Origin: Siderastrea siderea
Lineage: Eukaryota > Cnidaria > Anthozoa > Scleractinia > Rhizangiidae
Assembly: GCA_964030785.1 (NCBI GenBank)
Contig: OZ034979.1
Span: 38,598,984-38,662,983 of the forward strand
Direction of reading: 5' to 3'
DNA: 64,000 nt
Shown one piece after another: positions 63,847 to 64,000 of this stretch (position 1 is its first letter; each line of letters begins with the position of its first letter). The notes below the pieces were generated by a model. It did no database searches, was not told where the DNA came from, and saw nothing but the letters and a program-made list of their open reading frames with translations. The translations under genes were made by a program, and so were the position numbers.

Positions 63847-64000
63847 TGCACGCAGCTGTTTCAAATGGTAGATGTGGTGTCCTGCTTAACTCAGACTATC
63901 CCTGGAGAGAATCTTTAGATCCTGATTTAACTGATATAGCCAATGAAGAAACGGTTCAAGCATTTGAAGATGTAGCTACCGCAAGAAAGTTTATATTTTC
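63847..64000 (+). CDS. Open frame running off the right edge, possible next exon of the SWIM gene
   Basis: From 63,847 the frame stays open to the end (MHAAVSNGRCGVLLNSDYP, then LDPDLTDIANEETVQAFEDV). A GCACGCAG acceptor at about 63,855 would fit a spliced exon. The composition is protein-like. The link to the SWIM gene is inferred from position and strand only. Confidence 0.35.

Overview
The window looks like nuclear DNA of an anthozoan cnidarian, most likely a stony coral. The grounds are GT-AG introns, a large secreted VWDE/EGF protein, Penelope-like elements (PLEs) with GIY-YIG nucleases and hammerhead ribozymes, a BEL/Pao LTR element, THAP and SWIM zinc-finger remnants, a tRNA-like SINE and many inverted-repeat (MITE-like) elements. 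The species call is inference; no rRNA or mitochondrial marker is present. All exon borders were read by eye from splice sites and reading phase.

Region 1 (1-24,494, minus strand) is one long gene. I could chain 18 exons with matching splice phases from an ATG at 24,494 to a donor at 663, about 2,592 codons, with the 3' end outside the window. It encodes a signal peptide, a trypsin-fold domain whose catalytic residues are all replaced, a D8C domain, a VWDE-type region with a VWD domain, a TIG-like segment, and about 28 EGF repeats, most of them in one 3.7-kb exon. Its introns hold tetranucleotide repeats, foldback elements, a LINE 3' fragment, a SINE and TTAA-flanked MITEs.

Region 2 (24,495-39,800) is nested mobile DNA. 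A 3.3-kb inverted-repeat element (25,775-29,031) contains a second element (26,370-28,086) with perfect tips, a 9-bp target duplication and terminal arrays of a 7-bp repeat. Next comes a 10.3-kb structure (29,436-39,777) with inverted arms of about 0.6 kb and TTAA at both ends. Inside it lie a nearly complete but broken PLE with two pseudo-LTRs, a fragment of a second PLE, and several hammerhead-ribozyme motifs. These include a tandem pair and a 533-bp palindrome with one ribozyme per arm.

Region 3 (39,800-43,790) has a cluster of seven copies of a 16-bp palindrome and a 2.2-kb TTAA-flanked element carrying a THAP zinc-finger exon, which fits a Kolobok-type remnant.

Region 4 (43,793-59,679, minus strand) is a second gene of two recognised coding exons split by a 13.6-kb intron. 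It encodes a type II membrane protein with an FAD-binding, UDP-galactopyranose-mutase/amine-oxidase-like domain followed by a DUF3431-like domain. A decayed BEL/Pao retrotransposon (47,201-53,196, plus strand) and several MITEs lie in the intron.

Region 5 (59,680-64,000) is mostly non-coding, then a frameshifted plus-strand gene with SAP-like and SWIM zinc-finger segments that may run off the right edge. The two minus-strand genes look like host genes; almost everything else is transposon-derived.
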